From Modestobacter versicolor (lineage in GTDB: Bacteria; Actinomycetota; Actinomycetes; Mycobacteriales; Geodermatophilaceae), in contig NZ_JACIBU010000001.1 in the NCBI RefSeq assembly GCF_014195485.1, forward strand, positions 868,001 through 932,000: a stretch of DNA of 64,000 nucleotides, in the 5' to 3' direction. How positions within the stretch are numbered: the first letter of the stretch is position 1; the number at the start of each line of letters is the position of its first letter. A model generated the notes under the pieces. It did not search any database. It worked only from the letters and a program-made list of their open reading frames with translations, and was not told the origin of the DNA. Of the stretch, positions 42,603 to 51,153 are shown one piece after another. The translations under genes and the position numbers were made by a program.

Positions 42603-44753
42603 TCAGGAGCTGGTCAGGACGACGAGCCGCTGGGTCGCCCGGGTCATCGCGACGTAGCGGTCGACCGCCCCCTCGATGCCGCTGCCGAACGCCTCGGGGT
42701 CGACCAGCACGACCAGGTCGAACTCCAGCCCCTTGGCGAGCTCGGGGGTCAGCGACCGGACCCGGGACGTCGCCGGGAACGCCGGGTCGCCGATGACGCA
42801 GGCGGTGCCCTCGTCGTGCTCGGCGAGCCAGCGGTCGAGGATCGGACGCAGCTCGGAGACCGGCCCGTGCACCACCGGGACGCCGGTGCTGCGGACGGAG
42901 GTCGGCACGTTGGCGTCGGGCAGCACGGCCCGGATGACCGGCTCGGCCTCGGCCATCACCTCCGCCGGCGTCCGGTAGTTGATCCCCAGCGAGGCCACGG
43001 TGACCCGGCGCAGCCCCACCCGCTCCAGCCGCTCCGGCCACGACTCGGTGAACCCGTGCCGGGCCTGGGCGCGGTCCCCGACGACGGTGAAGCTCCCGGA
43101 CGGGCAGCGGAGCCGCAGCACCTGCCACTCCGCGTCGGTCAGCTCCTGCGCCTCGTCCACCACGACGTGCGCGAACGGGCCGGCCAGCTGGTCGGGCTCG
43201 GCGGTCGGCAGCGCGTCCGGGTCGACCAGGGCGTCGCGGAGGTCCTCGTGCCGCAGGGTGGTCATCAGCAGCAGCTCGGAGTCGTCGGTCGCGATCAGCT
43301 CGTCGATGACGTCGGCCATCCGCGCCCGCTCGGCGGCGGACACGACGGCCTGCCGGCGCGTCCGCCGGGCGGCCTTGGCGTCCCCGAGCCGCTGCCGGGC
43401 GGCGTCCAGCAGCGGCAGGTCCGCCGTCGTCCAGGCACGCGGGTCGGGCCGCTGCAGGGTGCGGACGTCGGCGGCGCTCAGCCACGGGGCGCAGTGCCGC
43501 AGGTAGGCGGGCACCGACCACAGGTCGCCGATGACGTCGGCGGCCTCCAGCAACGGCCAGGTCCGGTCGAGCACGGCGCGCAGCTCCCCGTCCCGGCGCA
43601 GCGCGGCGCGCACCTCGTCGGGGGAGGCCTCCTCGGTGTCGTGCGCGTCGACCAGGATGCCCAGCAGCGCCTCCCACACCTGCTCGCGGGCCTCGTTGTG
43701 CGGGGTGCCGGGCTCGGCCGCCGCGAACGCCTCCGCCCAGTCGTCCGGGCCCAGCCGGACGTCGGCCCACGGGGTGGCGACGACCGTGCCGCGGGCGGGC
43801 GGCTCCTCGTGGAACCGGACGGCCGCCTCGATCGCCGTCACCATCTCCGCCGACGACTTCAGCCGGGCCACCTCCGGGTCGCGCTCGACCACGGCGGTCG
43901 CGCCCTCGGGCACCAGGTCGCGCAGCGTGCAGGTCCGCACGCCCTCCTCGCCGAGGCTGGGCAGGACGTCGGCGACGTAGGCGAGGTAGGGCTGGTGCGG
44001 GCCGACGAACAGCACGCCACCCCGGCGGTGGCCCAGCCGCGGGTCGGCGTAGAGCAGGTAGGCGGTGCGGTGCAGGGCGACGACGGTCTTGCCCGTGCCG
44101 GGGCCGCCGTCGACGACCAGCGCGCCGTCCGAGCCGGCCCGGATGACGGCGTCCTGGTCGGCCTGGATGGTGCCCAGCACGTCGCGCATCCGCGCCGACC
44201 GGTGGGCGCCCAGGCTGGCGATGAAGGCGGACTGGTCGTCCAGCGCCGCGTGGCCCGCCAGCCCGTCGGCGGTGAACACCTCGTCCCAGTAGTCGGTGAC
44301 CCGGCCCCGGGTCCAGCGGTACCGGCGGCGGCTGGCCAGGCCCATCGGGTCGGCGTGGGTCGCGCCGAAGAACGGCTCGGCGGCGGGGGAGCGCCAGTCG
44401 AGCAGCAGCCGGCGGCCGGTGCGGTCGGTGAGCCCGAGCCGCCCGACGTACACCGGCTCCGCGCCGTCGGCCGCGACGATCCGGCCGAGGCAGAGGTCCA
44501 GGCCGAACCGGCGCAGCGTCCGCAGCCGGGCGGCGAGCCGGTGCACCTCCAGGTCGCGGTCCAGGGCGGCCTGGCCGGTGCCGCCGGGTGCCCGGCGCTC
44601 GGCGTCCAGCCGGTCGGTGAGGTCGGCGATCGACTCGGCCAGCGTCTGCGCGATGGCCGCGAAGTGCTGCTCGTCGCCGGCGACGAGCGCCGGGTCGGCC
44701 TTGGCGGCGAGGTGGTCGGGGAGGTCGAAGGCAGTGGTGGTGGAACGGCTCAC
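42603..44753 (-). CDS. helR: HelR-type HelD helicase: RNA polymerase recycling factor, rifamycin resistance
   Basis: 716 aa from GTG 44753 with GGAG about 10 bases upstream; the frame runs to 44819 but that would start within the RAE palindrome. Superfamily 1 helicase motifs: Walker A GGPGTGKT with Lys222, HVVVDEAQELTDAEW (motif II), VVGDRAQARHGF (III), and NYRTPAEVMAEAEPVIRA then VDRYVAMTRATQRLVVLT (motifs IV to VI). The N-terminal coiled coil (residues about 20-80) is the arm that enters the RNA polymerase channel. HelR proteins displace rifamycin from RNA polymerase. The RAE element upstream strongly supports HelR rather than a generic HelD. Confidence 0.93.
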   Translation of the reverse strand: MSRSTTTAFDLPDHLAAKADPALVAGDEQHFAAIAQTLAESIADLTDRLDAERRAPGGTGQAALDRDLEVHRLAARLRTLRRFGLDLCLGRIVAADGAEPVYVGRLGLTDRTGRRLLLDWRSPAAEPFFGATHADPMGLASRRRYRWTRGRVTDYWDEVFTADGLAGHAALDDQSAFIASLGAHRSARMRDVLGTIQADQDAVIRAGSDGALVVDGGPGTGKTVVALHRTAYLLYADPRLGHRRGGVLFVGPHQPYLAYVADVLPSLGEEGVRTCTLRDLVPEGATAVVERDPEVARLKSSAEMVTAIEAAVRFHEEPPARGTVVATPWADVRLGPDDWAEAFAAAEPGTPHNEAREQVWEALLGILVDAHDTEEASPDEVRAALRRDGELRAVLDRTWPLLEAADVIGDLWSVPAYLRHCAPWLSAADVRTLQRPDPRAWTTADLPLLDAARQRLGDAKAARRTRRQAVVSAAERARMADVIDELIATDDSELLLMTTLRHEDLRDALVDPDALPTAEPDQLAGPFAHVVVDEAQELTDAEWQVLRLRCPSGSFTVVGDRAQARHGFTESWPERLERVGLRRVTVASLGINYRTPAEVMAEAEPVIRAVLPDANVPTSVRSTGVPVVHGPVSELRPILDRWLAEHDEGTACVIGDPAFPATSRVRSLTPELAKGLEFDLVVLVDPEAFGSGIEGAVDRYVAMTRATQRLVVLTSS

Positions 44754-44800
44754 GATGTCATCTCCGCAGGTCAGGGCCACGGGCGATGAGTGTGGGGGCC

Positions 44801-44829
44801 ACCGGGGGGCTTGCCGCAAGGCCCCCGGT
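44801..44829. promoter_or_regulatory. Rifamycin-associated element (RAE) ahead of helR
   Basis: A 29-base palindrome centred at 44815: ACCGGGGGGCTTGCC and its mirrored half GCAAGGCCCCCGGT, with one mismatched pair. The core GGGGCTTGCCGCAAGGCCC differs from the RAE sequence as I remember it (GGGGCTTGCGGCAAGGCCC) at the central base only. It lies 48 bases upstream of the GTG of helR. RAEs are found ahead of rifamycin-inducible resistance genes. Confidence 0.85.
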
Positions 44830-44860
44830 GCGCTATACGTTCGAGTGGGCGGAGAGGTCG

Positions 44861-45964
44861 TCAGCCGCGGGCCAGCGCCACCGCCTCGGCCAGCCCTGCC
44901 GCGTACGCCTCGGGCTGCTCCCAGGCGGCGAAGTGACCACCGGCGGGCTCCTCGTGCCAGCCCCGGACGTCGAAGACGCGGGCGGCGAACTCCCGGGGCG
45001 CGTTGACCAGGTCGCGGGGGAAGACCGTGACGACGGTCGGCGCCACCGGCTGCCGGCCGGGCACCGAGCTGTGCGCGTACGGGGTGAACGACGTGCCGAT
45101 GGCCCCGCTGACCCAGTACGCGGTGATCCAGGTCAGCAGCTCGTCGCGGGAGAACACCCGGTCCAGCCGGCCACCGTGGTCGGTCCAGGACGTGTACTTC
45201 TCCAGCAGCCAGGCGGCCAGCCCGGCGGGGGAGTCACCGAGCCCGACGGCGAGGGTCCGCGGCTTGGTCTTCTGCTCGTGCATGTAGCCGCCCTCCGCCT
45301 CCTGCCACCGCCGGCCGTGCTCGACGTAGGCCTGCTCGGTGCCGCTGAGGTCGTCGGGCAGGGCCGCGAGGAAGTGGTACTGCGACACGTCGGTGAGGTG
45401 GAGCGCCGCGACCGCGTCCGAGTGCTCGGCCGCCAGCGCCTCCGCCACGTCGCAGCCCACGTCGCCGGCCGACACGACGTAGCGGTCGTACCCCAGCTCG
45501 GTCATCGCCTGGGCGACCGCCTCCGCCATCTCCGCCGAGCTGAGGCCGCCGTCGGGCACCGGAGCGGCGAACGGGTAGCCCGGCAGCGCCGGGACGACGA
45601 CGTGCTGGCCGGCCAGCAGCGGCAGCACCCGCTCGAACCGGAGCACGGAGTCCGGCCAGCCGTGCAGCAGCACGACGGGGACGGCGTCGGGGGCGGGGGA
45701 GCGGCGGTGCACCAGGCGCAGCGGCCCCCGGTCGGTCGAGGTGAGCACCCAGGGCAGCGACCGGATGCGCTCCTCGTGCGGTCGCCAGTCGTACTCCTCC
45801 GCCCAGGCGGCGAGCAGGTCGGCGAGCTCCGCGGGGTCGACCCCGTGCTCGTCCCGCAGGGTCGCCGCCACCGGCACGGGGCGGTACCGGCGGAGGCGGT
45901 CGCGCAGGTCGTCCAGGACCTCCTGCGGCACGGGTTCGGGCGCGCTGTCGATCATGGCGGCCAT
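44861..45964 (-). CDS. Epoxide hydrolase family alpha/beta hydrolase
   Basis: 367 aa with the N-terminal EHN domain (VPQEVLDDLRDRLRRYRPVP, residues 12-60). Oxyanion motif HGWP at 101-104, nucleophile Asp168 in SAGDVGCDVAEAL, and the catalytic His in GGHFAAWEQPEAY near the C-terminus. The EHN plus Asp nucleophile identify the microsomal-type epoxide hydrolase family, which opens epoxides to diols. It lies upstream of helR on the same strand, but the RAE and promoter in between suggest separate control. Confidence 0.9.
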   Translation of the reverse strand: MAAMIDSAPEPVPQEVLDDLRDRLRRYRPVPVAATLRDEHGVDPAELADLLAAWAEEYDWRPHEERIRSLPWVLTSTDRGPLRLVHRRSPAPDAVPVVLLHGWPDSVLRFERVLPLLAGQHVVVPALPGYPFAAPVPDGGLSSAEMAEAVAQAMTELGYDRYVVSAGDVGCDVAEALAAEHSDAVAALHLTDVSQYHFLAALPDDLSGTEQAYVEHGRRWQEAEGGYMHEQKTKPRTLAVGLGDSPAGLAAWLLEKYTSWTDHGGRLDRVFSRDELLTWITAYWVSGAIGTSFTPYAHSSVPGRQPVAPTVVTVFPRDLVNAPREFAARVFDVRGWHEEPAGGHFAAWEQPEAYAAGLAEAVALARG

Positions 45965-46026
45965 CGTGCCCTCCCGCCCCCGACGGTGACCAGACCGGAC
46001 GTCCGACCTGCGACGACGCGGTGGCC

Positions 46027-46872
46027 TCAGTGCTCGGGCAGCTCCTGCGCCTGGTCCCGCTCGGCAGCGAGGGAGCCCAGCAGCCGGAGGGCGTCGGAGT
46101 CGCTCGAGCCCGGCTCGGCCAGGTAGACGACGAGCTGCTGCCCGGGCGCGCTGCGGACGTCGAGGGTCTGCATCCGCAGGGTCACCCGGCCGACGCCGGG
46201 GTGCAGGAACGTCTTCTCCTCGGCGCTCTTGCCGCGTGCCTCCTGCCGCGCCCAGATCCGGGCGAAGTCGGGGCTCTGCTGGGTCAGGTGCCGCACCAGG
46301 TGCCGGGCACGCGGGTCGCCCGGCCGGGCGCCGTGCTGCAGCCGGAACCCGGCGACGGTGTTGACCGCCGCGCGCGACCAGTCCGCGTAGAACGTGCGCG
46401 CGGCGGGGTCCAGGAACACGTTGAGCAGCAGGTTGCCCGAGTGGGTGAGCGGGGCGAACAGCGCCGCGCCCAGGCGGTTGCCGGCCAGCACGTCGTAGCT
46501 GCGGCCGAGCACCAGCGCCGGGTTGTCCGGCCAGGCCTCCATCAGCCGGAGCAGGTCGGGGTCGACCCGCTCGGGCGAGGTGTCCACCGCCGGCAGGGGT
46601 GCGACGTCGGCCAGCCGGTAGAGGTGCAGCCGGGCGTCGTCGTCCAGCAGCAGCACGCCGCTGAGCGCGTCCAGCACCTGCACCGACGGGTGCCGCTCGC
46701 GGCCCTGCTCGAGCCGGACGTAGTAGTCGACGCTCACCCCGGCCAGCAGCGCCACCTCCTCGCGGCGCAGGCCCGGCACCCGGCGCCCGTGCCCCGGCGC
46801 CAGGGCCACCTGGGCGGGCGTGACCAGCGCGCGGTGGGCCCGCAGGAAGGCGCCCAGCTCACCAGAGGACAT
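46027..46872 (-). CDS. XRE-family regulator with MmyB-type ligand domain
   Basis: 281 aa from ATG 46872. The N-terminal helix-turn-helix (GRRVPGLRREEVALLAGVSV, then DYYVRLEQGRERHPS) is at residues about 30-62. The C-terminal domain (WPDNPALVLGRSYDVLAGNR, LLNVFLDPAARTFYADW) is the PAS-like MmyB domain, thought to bind fatty acids or other hydrophobic ligands. Divergent from a short-chain dehydrogenase gene with two similar inverted repeats in the 120-base gap. Confidence 0.92.
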   Translation of the reverse strand: MSSGELGAFLRAHRALVTPAQVALAPGHGRRVPGLRREEVALLAGVSVDYYVRLEQGRERHPSVQVLDALSGVLLLDDDARLHLYRLADVAPLPAVDTSPERVDPDLLRLMEAWPDNPALVLGRSYDVLAGNRLGAALFAPLTHSGNLLLNVFLDPAARTFYADWSRAAVNTVAGFRLQHGARPGDPRARHLVRHLTQQSPDFARIWARQEARGKSAEEKTFLHPGVGRVTLRMQTLDVRSAPGQQLVVYLAEPGSSDSDALRLLGSLAAERDQAQELPEH

Positions 46873-46906
46873 GCCCTGACCGTAGGTCCCGCGGCACCGG
46901 CCCGGG

Positions 46907-46980
46907 TGGGTGCGGCACACCCAGGAGGACCGCGGCACCCCAGCGACCGGGCGGCCGGCCGACGGTGGGAGCACCCCACC
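46907..46980. promoter_or_regulatory. Two inverted repeats in the XRE/SDR divergent region
   Basis: Site 1 (46907-46923): TGGGTG-CGGCA-CACCCA. Site 2 (46964-46980): GGTGGG-AGCAC-CCCACC. Both have 6-bp perfect arms and a 5-base spacer with a shared GTGGG/CCCAC core. Their centres are 57 bases apart. Likely binding sites for the divergent XRE/MmyB regulator. Confidence 0.5.
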
Positions 46981-46995
46981 GATGGAGGAGCAGCC

Positions 46996-47736
46996 ATGAC
47001 CAGCACACCGTCCAGCCCCCGGGTCGTCCTCGTCACCGGCGCCAGCAGCGGCATCGGCGCCGCCACCACCCGCCGGCTCGCCGGGGAGGGGCACGTCGTC
47101 GTCGCGGCCGCCCGCCGCACCGGGCACCTGGAGGCGCTGGCCGCCGAGTGCGCGAAGACCGGCGGCCGGGTCGAACCGCTGGCGCTCGACGTCACCGACC
47201 GCGCCGCCGTCGCCGCGGCGGTCGACGGCGTCGTCGACCGGCACGGCCGGGTCGACGTCCTGGTCGCCAACGCCGGGGTGATGCCGCTGTCCCGGCTGGA
47301 CGCCCTGCTCGTCGAGGAGTGGGACCGGATGATCGACGTCAACGTGCGCGGTCTGCTGCACGGCATCGCCGCGGTGCTGCCGCACTTCCAGCGGCAGGGC
47401 AGCGGCCACGTCGTCACCCTGGCCTCGATCGGCGCGCACGCGGTGTCGCCGACGGCGGCGGTCTACTGCGGCACCAAGTACGCCGCCTGGGCGATCACCG
47501 AGGGGCTGCGGCAGGAGGCCGACCCGAGCATCCGGGTCACCACCATCTCCCCGGGGGTGACCACCTCGGAGCTCGCGGAGAGCATCTCCGACCCGGTCGC
47601 GCAGGAGGCGATGCGCACCTACCGGGCACAGGCCATCCCCGCCGACGCCGTGGCCGGCGCGATCTCCTTCGCGTTGGCGCAGCCGGCCGAGGTGGACGTC
47701 AACGAGATCGTCATCCGGCCGGCCGCGCAGCGCTGA
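46996..47736 (+). CDS. Short-chain dehydrogenase/reductase
   Basis: 246 aa from ATG 46996 with GGAGGAG upstream. NAD(P) loop VTGASSGIGAATTRRLAGEG (residues 13-32), NAG motif VANAGVMPLS, active-site Ser in TLASIGAH and the Y-x-x-x-K pair in YCGTKYAAWAITEG. A basic residue pattern (AARRTGHLEAL) after the second strand favours NADPH. It is the likely target of the divergent XRE/MmyB regulator, an arrangement common in actinobacteria. Substrate unknown. Confidence 0.92.
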   Translation: MTSTPSSPRVVLVTGASSGIGAATTRRLAGEGHVVVAAARRTGHLEALAAECAKTGGRVEPLALDVTDRAAVAAAVDGVVDRHGRVDVLVANAGVMPLSRLDALLVEEWDRMIDVNVRGLLHGIAAVLPHFQRQGSGHVVTLASIGAHAVSPTAAVYCGTKYAAWAITEGLRQEADPSIRVTTISPGVTTSELAESISDPVAQEAMRTYRAQAIPADAVAGAISFALAQPAEVDVNEIVIRPAAQR

Positions 47737-47739
47737 CCC

Positions 47740-49869
47740 TCAGCTCTGCGCCGAGGCCCCGGACCCGCTGGCGACCGGGCTGCCCTCGCCGACCGGCGGC
47801 TCCGCCTCGTCGGGCCGGCCGGCGAGCCGGCTGGGCCACCACATGTGCCGGCCGACGTCCAGGGTGAGGGCGGTGACCAGCACCGAGCGCACGATGATCG
47901 TGTCCAGCAGCACGCCGAGCGCCACCGCGATGCCCAGCTGGGTCAGGAACGTCAGCGGCAGCGTGCCGAGCACCGCGAACGTCGCCGCCAGCACGCACCC
48001 GGCCGAGGTGATGACGCCCCCGGTGGCCGCCAGCCCGATCAGCGCGGCCCGGCGGGTGCCGTGGTCGGCCGCCTCCTCCCGCACCCGGGTCATCAGGAAG
48101 ATGTTGTAGTCGATGCCCAGGGCGACGAGGAACACGAACACGAACAGCGGGAACGAGCTGTCGGTCGCGGTGACCCCGATGGTCCAGTCGAAGATCAGCG
48201 CGCTGAGCCCCAGGGCGGCGCCGAAGGACAGCACCACGGTGGCGATCAGGATCACCGGTGCGACCAGCGCCCGGAGCAGCAGGCCGAGCACCACCAGGAC
48301 GACGAGCATGATCAGCGGGATGATCACCACGTTGTCCCGCTGGGCGGCGTCCTGGACGTCGAGGTTCAGCGCGGTGTTGCCGCCGACCAGCGCCTCGCCG
48401 TCGCCGGCGTCGTCCAGCGTCGTCCGCAGCCGCTCGATGGTGCTGTAGGCCGCGGGGCTGTCGAAGGGGTCGGCCAGCGAGGCCTCGATGAGCGCCCGGT
48501 CGCCGACCACCTGCGGCTCGCCGGCCTCGGCGATGCCCCGGGTCGCGGCGGTCGTGTCGGCCACCTCGGCGACGGAGTCGGCCGTGGTGACGACGTAGAC
48601 GGAGTTGCCCGCGACGGCCGGGAAGTGCTGGGCCGCCACCCGCTCGCCCTCGATCGACTCGGGGGTGCCCCGGAAGCCCTCCGCCTGGGTCAGCCCGTTG
48701 GGGGAGAGCAGCAGCACCCCGGCGCAGGCCACCAGCAGCAGCGCCCCGGTGACGACCCAGGTGGCCCGCGGCCGAGGCTTGATCCGGGCACCCACCCGGG
48801 CCCAGATCCCGGTCGCGCTGGGCTCGGCGCTGCCGAAGGTGGGGCGCACCGGCCAGAAGACCCACCGGCCGCAGATCACCAGCAGCGCGGGCAGCAACGT
48901 CATCAGCACCATCAGGGTGACGGCGACGCCGATCGCGGCCACCGGGCCCAGCCCGGCGGTGGAGTTCATCTCCGCGACGACCAGGCACAGCATGCCGAGC
49001 ACGACCGTGCCGCCGCTCGCGAGCACGGCGGGGCCGGCCCGGTGCACCGCCTCGGTCATCGCCTCGTGCCGGTCGGTGTGCAGCCGCAGCTCCTCCCGGT
49101 ACCGCGCGACCAGGAGGAGGGCGTAGTCGGTGCCGGCCCCGACGACCAGCACGGTCAGGATGCTCGCGCTCTGCGCGTTGACCGTGAGGTCGGCGTAGCG
49201 GGCCAGCAGGTAGATGACCGCCTGCGAGACGAACAGGGCGATGACCGCGGAGAAGATCGGCAGCACCCACAGCACCGGGCTGCGGTAGGTGATCAGCAGG
49301 ATGAGGACGACGACGCCCAGCGCCGCGAACAGCAGCGTGCCGTCGATCCCCTCGAAGGCCTCCGCCGAGTCGGCGGCGCTGCCCGCCGGGCCGGTCACGT
49401 AGGCGGACAGGCCGTCGGGGCCGTCCGAGGCCTCGGCGCGGATGTCGTCGACGAGCGGGGCGATCTGCTCCCAGCCGTCGTCGCCGACGTTGAGCGGGAC
49501 GATCAGCTGGACGGCCTCGCCGTCCTCGGCGGGGATCGGTCCGGTGACGGTGCCGTCGAGGGCCTCGAGCTGCCCGAACTCCGCCACGTCGTCGGTGACC
49601 GCCGCGGTGTCGGCCTCGGTCAGCCCCCCGCTCCGCTCGTAGACGACCACGGCCGGGATGAGGTCGGGGTCCGACCCCAGCTCGGTCTGCAGCTGCAGGG
49701 CGCGGGTCGACTCCGCGTCCGACGGCAACCACGCCGCGATGTCGTTCTCCTGCTCGTCGGTGAGGCCACCGGCCAGCGGCGCCGACGCGGCGGCCACCAC
49801 CAGCCAGAAGACCAGCACCACCCACTTCAGGCGCGGATGGCTGACGCGGGACGCGAACGACCTGCCCAT
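47740..49869 (-). CDS. MMPL/RND-family transporter (second)
   Basis: 709 aa with two six-span halves and two large outside domains. Start MGRSFASRVSHPRLKWVVLVFWLVVAAASAP is typical. The signature D-Y motifs are VLVVGAGTDYALLLVARYRE and FLVALGIDYNIFLMTRVREE. It is distinct from the transporter at 29205 (about family-level similarity only). No regulator gene is adjacent; instead a perfect 18-bp palindrome fills the spacer of its promoter, so it should be repressed by a protein encoded elsewhere. Confidence 0.92.
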   Translation of the reverse strand: MGRSFASRVSHPRLKWVVLVFWLVVAAASAPLAGGLTDEQENDIAAWLPSDAESTRALQLQTELGSDPDLIPAVVVYERSGGLTEADTAAVTDDVAEFGQLEALDGTVTGPIPAEDGEAVQLIVPLNVGDDGWEQIAPLVDDIRAEASDGPDGLSAYVTGPAGSAADSAEAFEGIDGTLLFAALGVVVLILLITYRSPVLWVLPIFSAVIALFVSQAVIYLLARYADLTVNAQSASILTVLVVGAGTDYALLLVARYREELRLHTDRHEAMTEAVHRAGPAVLASGGTVVLGMLCLVVAEMNSTAGLGPVAAIGVAVTLMVLMTLLPALLVICGRWVFWPVRPTFGSAEPSATGIWARVGARIKPRPRATWVVTGALLLVACAGVLLLSPNGLTQAEGFRGTPESIEGERVAAQHFPAVAGNSVYVVTTADSVAEVADTTAATRGIAEAGEPQVVGDRALIEASLADPFDSPAAYSTIERLRTTLDDAGDGEALVGGNTALNLDVQDAAQRDNVVIIPLIMLVVLVVLGLLLRALVAPVILIATVVLSFGAALGLSALIFDWTIGVTATDSSFPLFVFVFLVALGIDYNIFLMTRVREEAADHGTRRAALIGLAATGGVITSAGCVLAATFAVLGTLPLTFLTQLGIAVALGVLLDTIIVRSVLVTALTLDVGRHMWWPSRLAGRPDEAEPPVGEGSPVASGSGASAQS

Positions 49870-49926
49870 GGGGACCCCCAGGGAGAGCCGGGTCGGCAGA
49901 CCCGGACGGCGACGGGTGCGGCGGGG

Positions 49927-49955
49927 ACGCTAGCGAGACCGGGCGGTCTCGTCAC
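49927..49955 (-). promoter_or_regulatory. MMPL promoter with operator in the -35/-10 spacer
   Basis: Read on the minus strand, GTGACG (-35, 49950-49955) and TAGCGT (-10, 49927-49932) are 17 bases apart. The palindrome CGAGACC-GGGC-GGTCTCG (49934-49951) has perfect 7-bp arms and almost exactly covers that spacer. A bound repressor would exclude RNA polymerase. Confidence 0.65.
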
Positions 49956-49997
49956 CGCCTTTTCGCGCGATCGGTAGAGCGCTCCCACGCCCGACGG

Positions 49998-50016
49998 CAC
50001 GGGCCTCCGGCCCGTG
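49998..50016. terminator. Hairpin after the quinone-oxidoreductase-like gene
   Basis: CACGGGCC-TCC-GGCCCGTG, a perfect 8-bp stem, 30 bases beyond the stop at 50046. It would separate that transcript from the MMPL gene downstream on the same strand. Confidence 0.6.
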
Positions 50017-50045
50017 ATCATGTGCTCGCCCGCGGTGACCGGAGG

Positions 50046-51026
50046 TCAGGCGTCGACGTCGACGAGGACGCGCTCCCGGCTCCCGGCGTCGACCCGCTCG
50101 TGCGCGTCGGCGATCGCAGCCAGCGGGAACGGGACGGCGGTCGGCACGCGCAGCGCGCCGGCGGCCGCCGCCGCGGTGAGGTCGGCGGCGGCCTGCCGCT
50201 TGGCGGCGACGGGGAAGTCGTCGCTGCCGAGCAGCCGGATCGTCACGTTGTCGAAGAGCATCGGCCAGAACGGGAAGGCGGGCCGGTCCTCCCCGGTGGC
50301 GTAGGCGGCGATCACCGTGCCGACCCGGCTCACCGCGGCGTCCAGGTCGGCGTTGGCGGAGAAGGACACCTCCACGACCCGGTCGACGCCGTCGGGCGCG
50401 ACCGCCCGGACGGCCGCAGCCGGGTCCGGCCCGTCGAGGGCGACGGCGTGGACGACGCCGGCCGCCTCCGCAGCGGGCAGGTCGCGGCCGCGGCGGACCG
50501 TGCCGATGACCGTCGCCCCACCCCAGCGGGCCAGCTGGGCGGCGAGCGCGCCGACGCCGCCCAGCACCCCGTGCACCAGCACGGTCGCCCCGGTGACCGG
50601 GCCGTCGCCGAAGACCGCCCGGTGCGCGGTGATGCCGGGGATGCCCAGGCAGGCGCCCAGCTCGTCGGTCACCCCGTCGGGCAGGTCGACGGCGAGCGCC
50701 TCGGGCACCACGGTGAACTGCGCGGCGGTGCCGGCGGCCCGGTAGGACTGCGCGCCGTACACCCACACGCGCCGGCCGATCCGAGCGCGGTCGACCCCCT
50801 CGCCGACGGCGTCGACGACCCCGGCGGCGTCGCTGTGCGGGACCACCTGCGGGTGGGGCATGGCGGAGCCGAGCCAGCCGCGACGCTTCTTGGTGTCCCC
50901 GGGGTTGACGCCGGAGAGGCGGACCCGGACCCGCACCTCCCCGGCGGCCGGTACGGGGGCGGGCAGGTCCTCGACGTGCAGGACGTCGTGGGCCGGGCCC
51001 TGGCGGTCGTACACGGCTGCGCGCAT
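50046..51026 (-). CDS. MDR-family quinone oxidoreductase-like protein
   Basis: 326 aa. GroES-like half with VRVRVRLSGVNPGDTKKRRG and HSDAAGVVDAVGEGV; Rossmann half with VLVHGVLGGVGALAAQLARW (the A-x-x-G-x-V-G pattern of zeta-crystallin-type enzymes). No zinc-binding Cys set is present. It would reduce quinones or enones with NADPH. A TTCCTAGGAA palindrome lies 33 bases upstream, next to a truncated MarR-like fragment that diverges from this gene. Confidence 0.9.
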   Translation of the reverse strand: MRAAVYDRQGPAHDVLHVEDLPAPVPAAGEVRVRVRLSGVNPGDTKKRRGWLGSAMPHPQVVPHSDAAGVVDAVGEGVDRARIGRRVWVYGAQSYRAAGTAAQFTVVPEALAVDLPDGVTDELGACLGIPGITAHRAVFGDGPVTGATVLVHGVLGGVGALAAQLARWGGATVIGTVRRGRDLPAAEAAGVVHAVALDGPDPAAAVRAVAPDGVDRVVEVSFSANADLDAAVSRVGTVIAAYATGEDRPAFPFWPMLFDNVTIRLLGSDDFPVAAKRQAAADLTAAAAAGALRVPTAVPFPLAAIADAHERVDAGSRERVLVDVDA

Positions 51027-51059
51027 CGGAGCTCCAGGATGTGAGACGTCGGAAGATGC

Positions 51060-51069
51060 TTCCTAGGAA
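51060..51069. promoter_or_regulatory. Palindrome TTCCTAGGAA, possible MarR-type operator
   Basis: A perfect 10-bp palindrome between the quinone-oxidoreductase gene (start 51026) and the MarR-like remnant (start 51081). Placement in the divergent region suggests it was the regulator's site. Confidence 0.4.
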
Positions 51070-51080
51070 TACGCTCCACC

Positions 51081-51153
51081 ATGGAGCCGCGCAAGGACGA
51101 CCGCCGGCAGCTGATCGGCGCGCTGGACCGTGCCGGGACGCGCGCCGAGCGCG
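51081..51153 (+). pseudogene. Truncated N-terminus of a MarR-like regulator
   Basis: An ATG at 51081 begins MEPRKDDRRQLIGALDRAGT, a sequence that looks like the first helix of actinobacterial MarR-family regulators. After about 24 codons the frame runs into the stop and 3' end of the minus-strand NmrA-like gene and no longer resembles a MarR protein. No helix-turn-helix is left. It reads as a regulator destroyed by deletion; recognition of such a short piece is uncertain. Confidence 0.45.

Noticed and set aside
44754-44819. Longer HelR start near 44819
   Set aside because: It would begin with a rare start codon inside the RAE palindrome; the GTG at 44753 has a ribosome binding site and family-like N-terminus.
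47845-49977. 710-aa plus-strand open frame opposite the second MMPL gene
   Set aside because: Same reason: His/Gln/Arg-rich shadow translation of a transmembrane protein gene.
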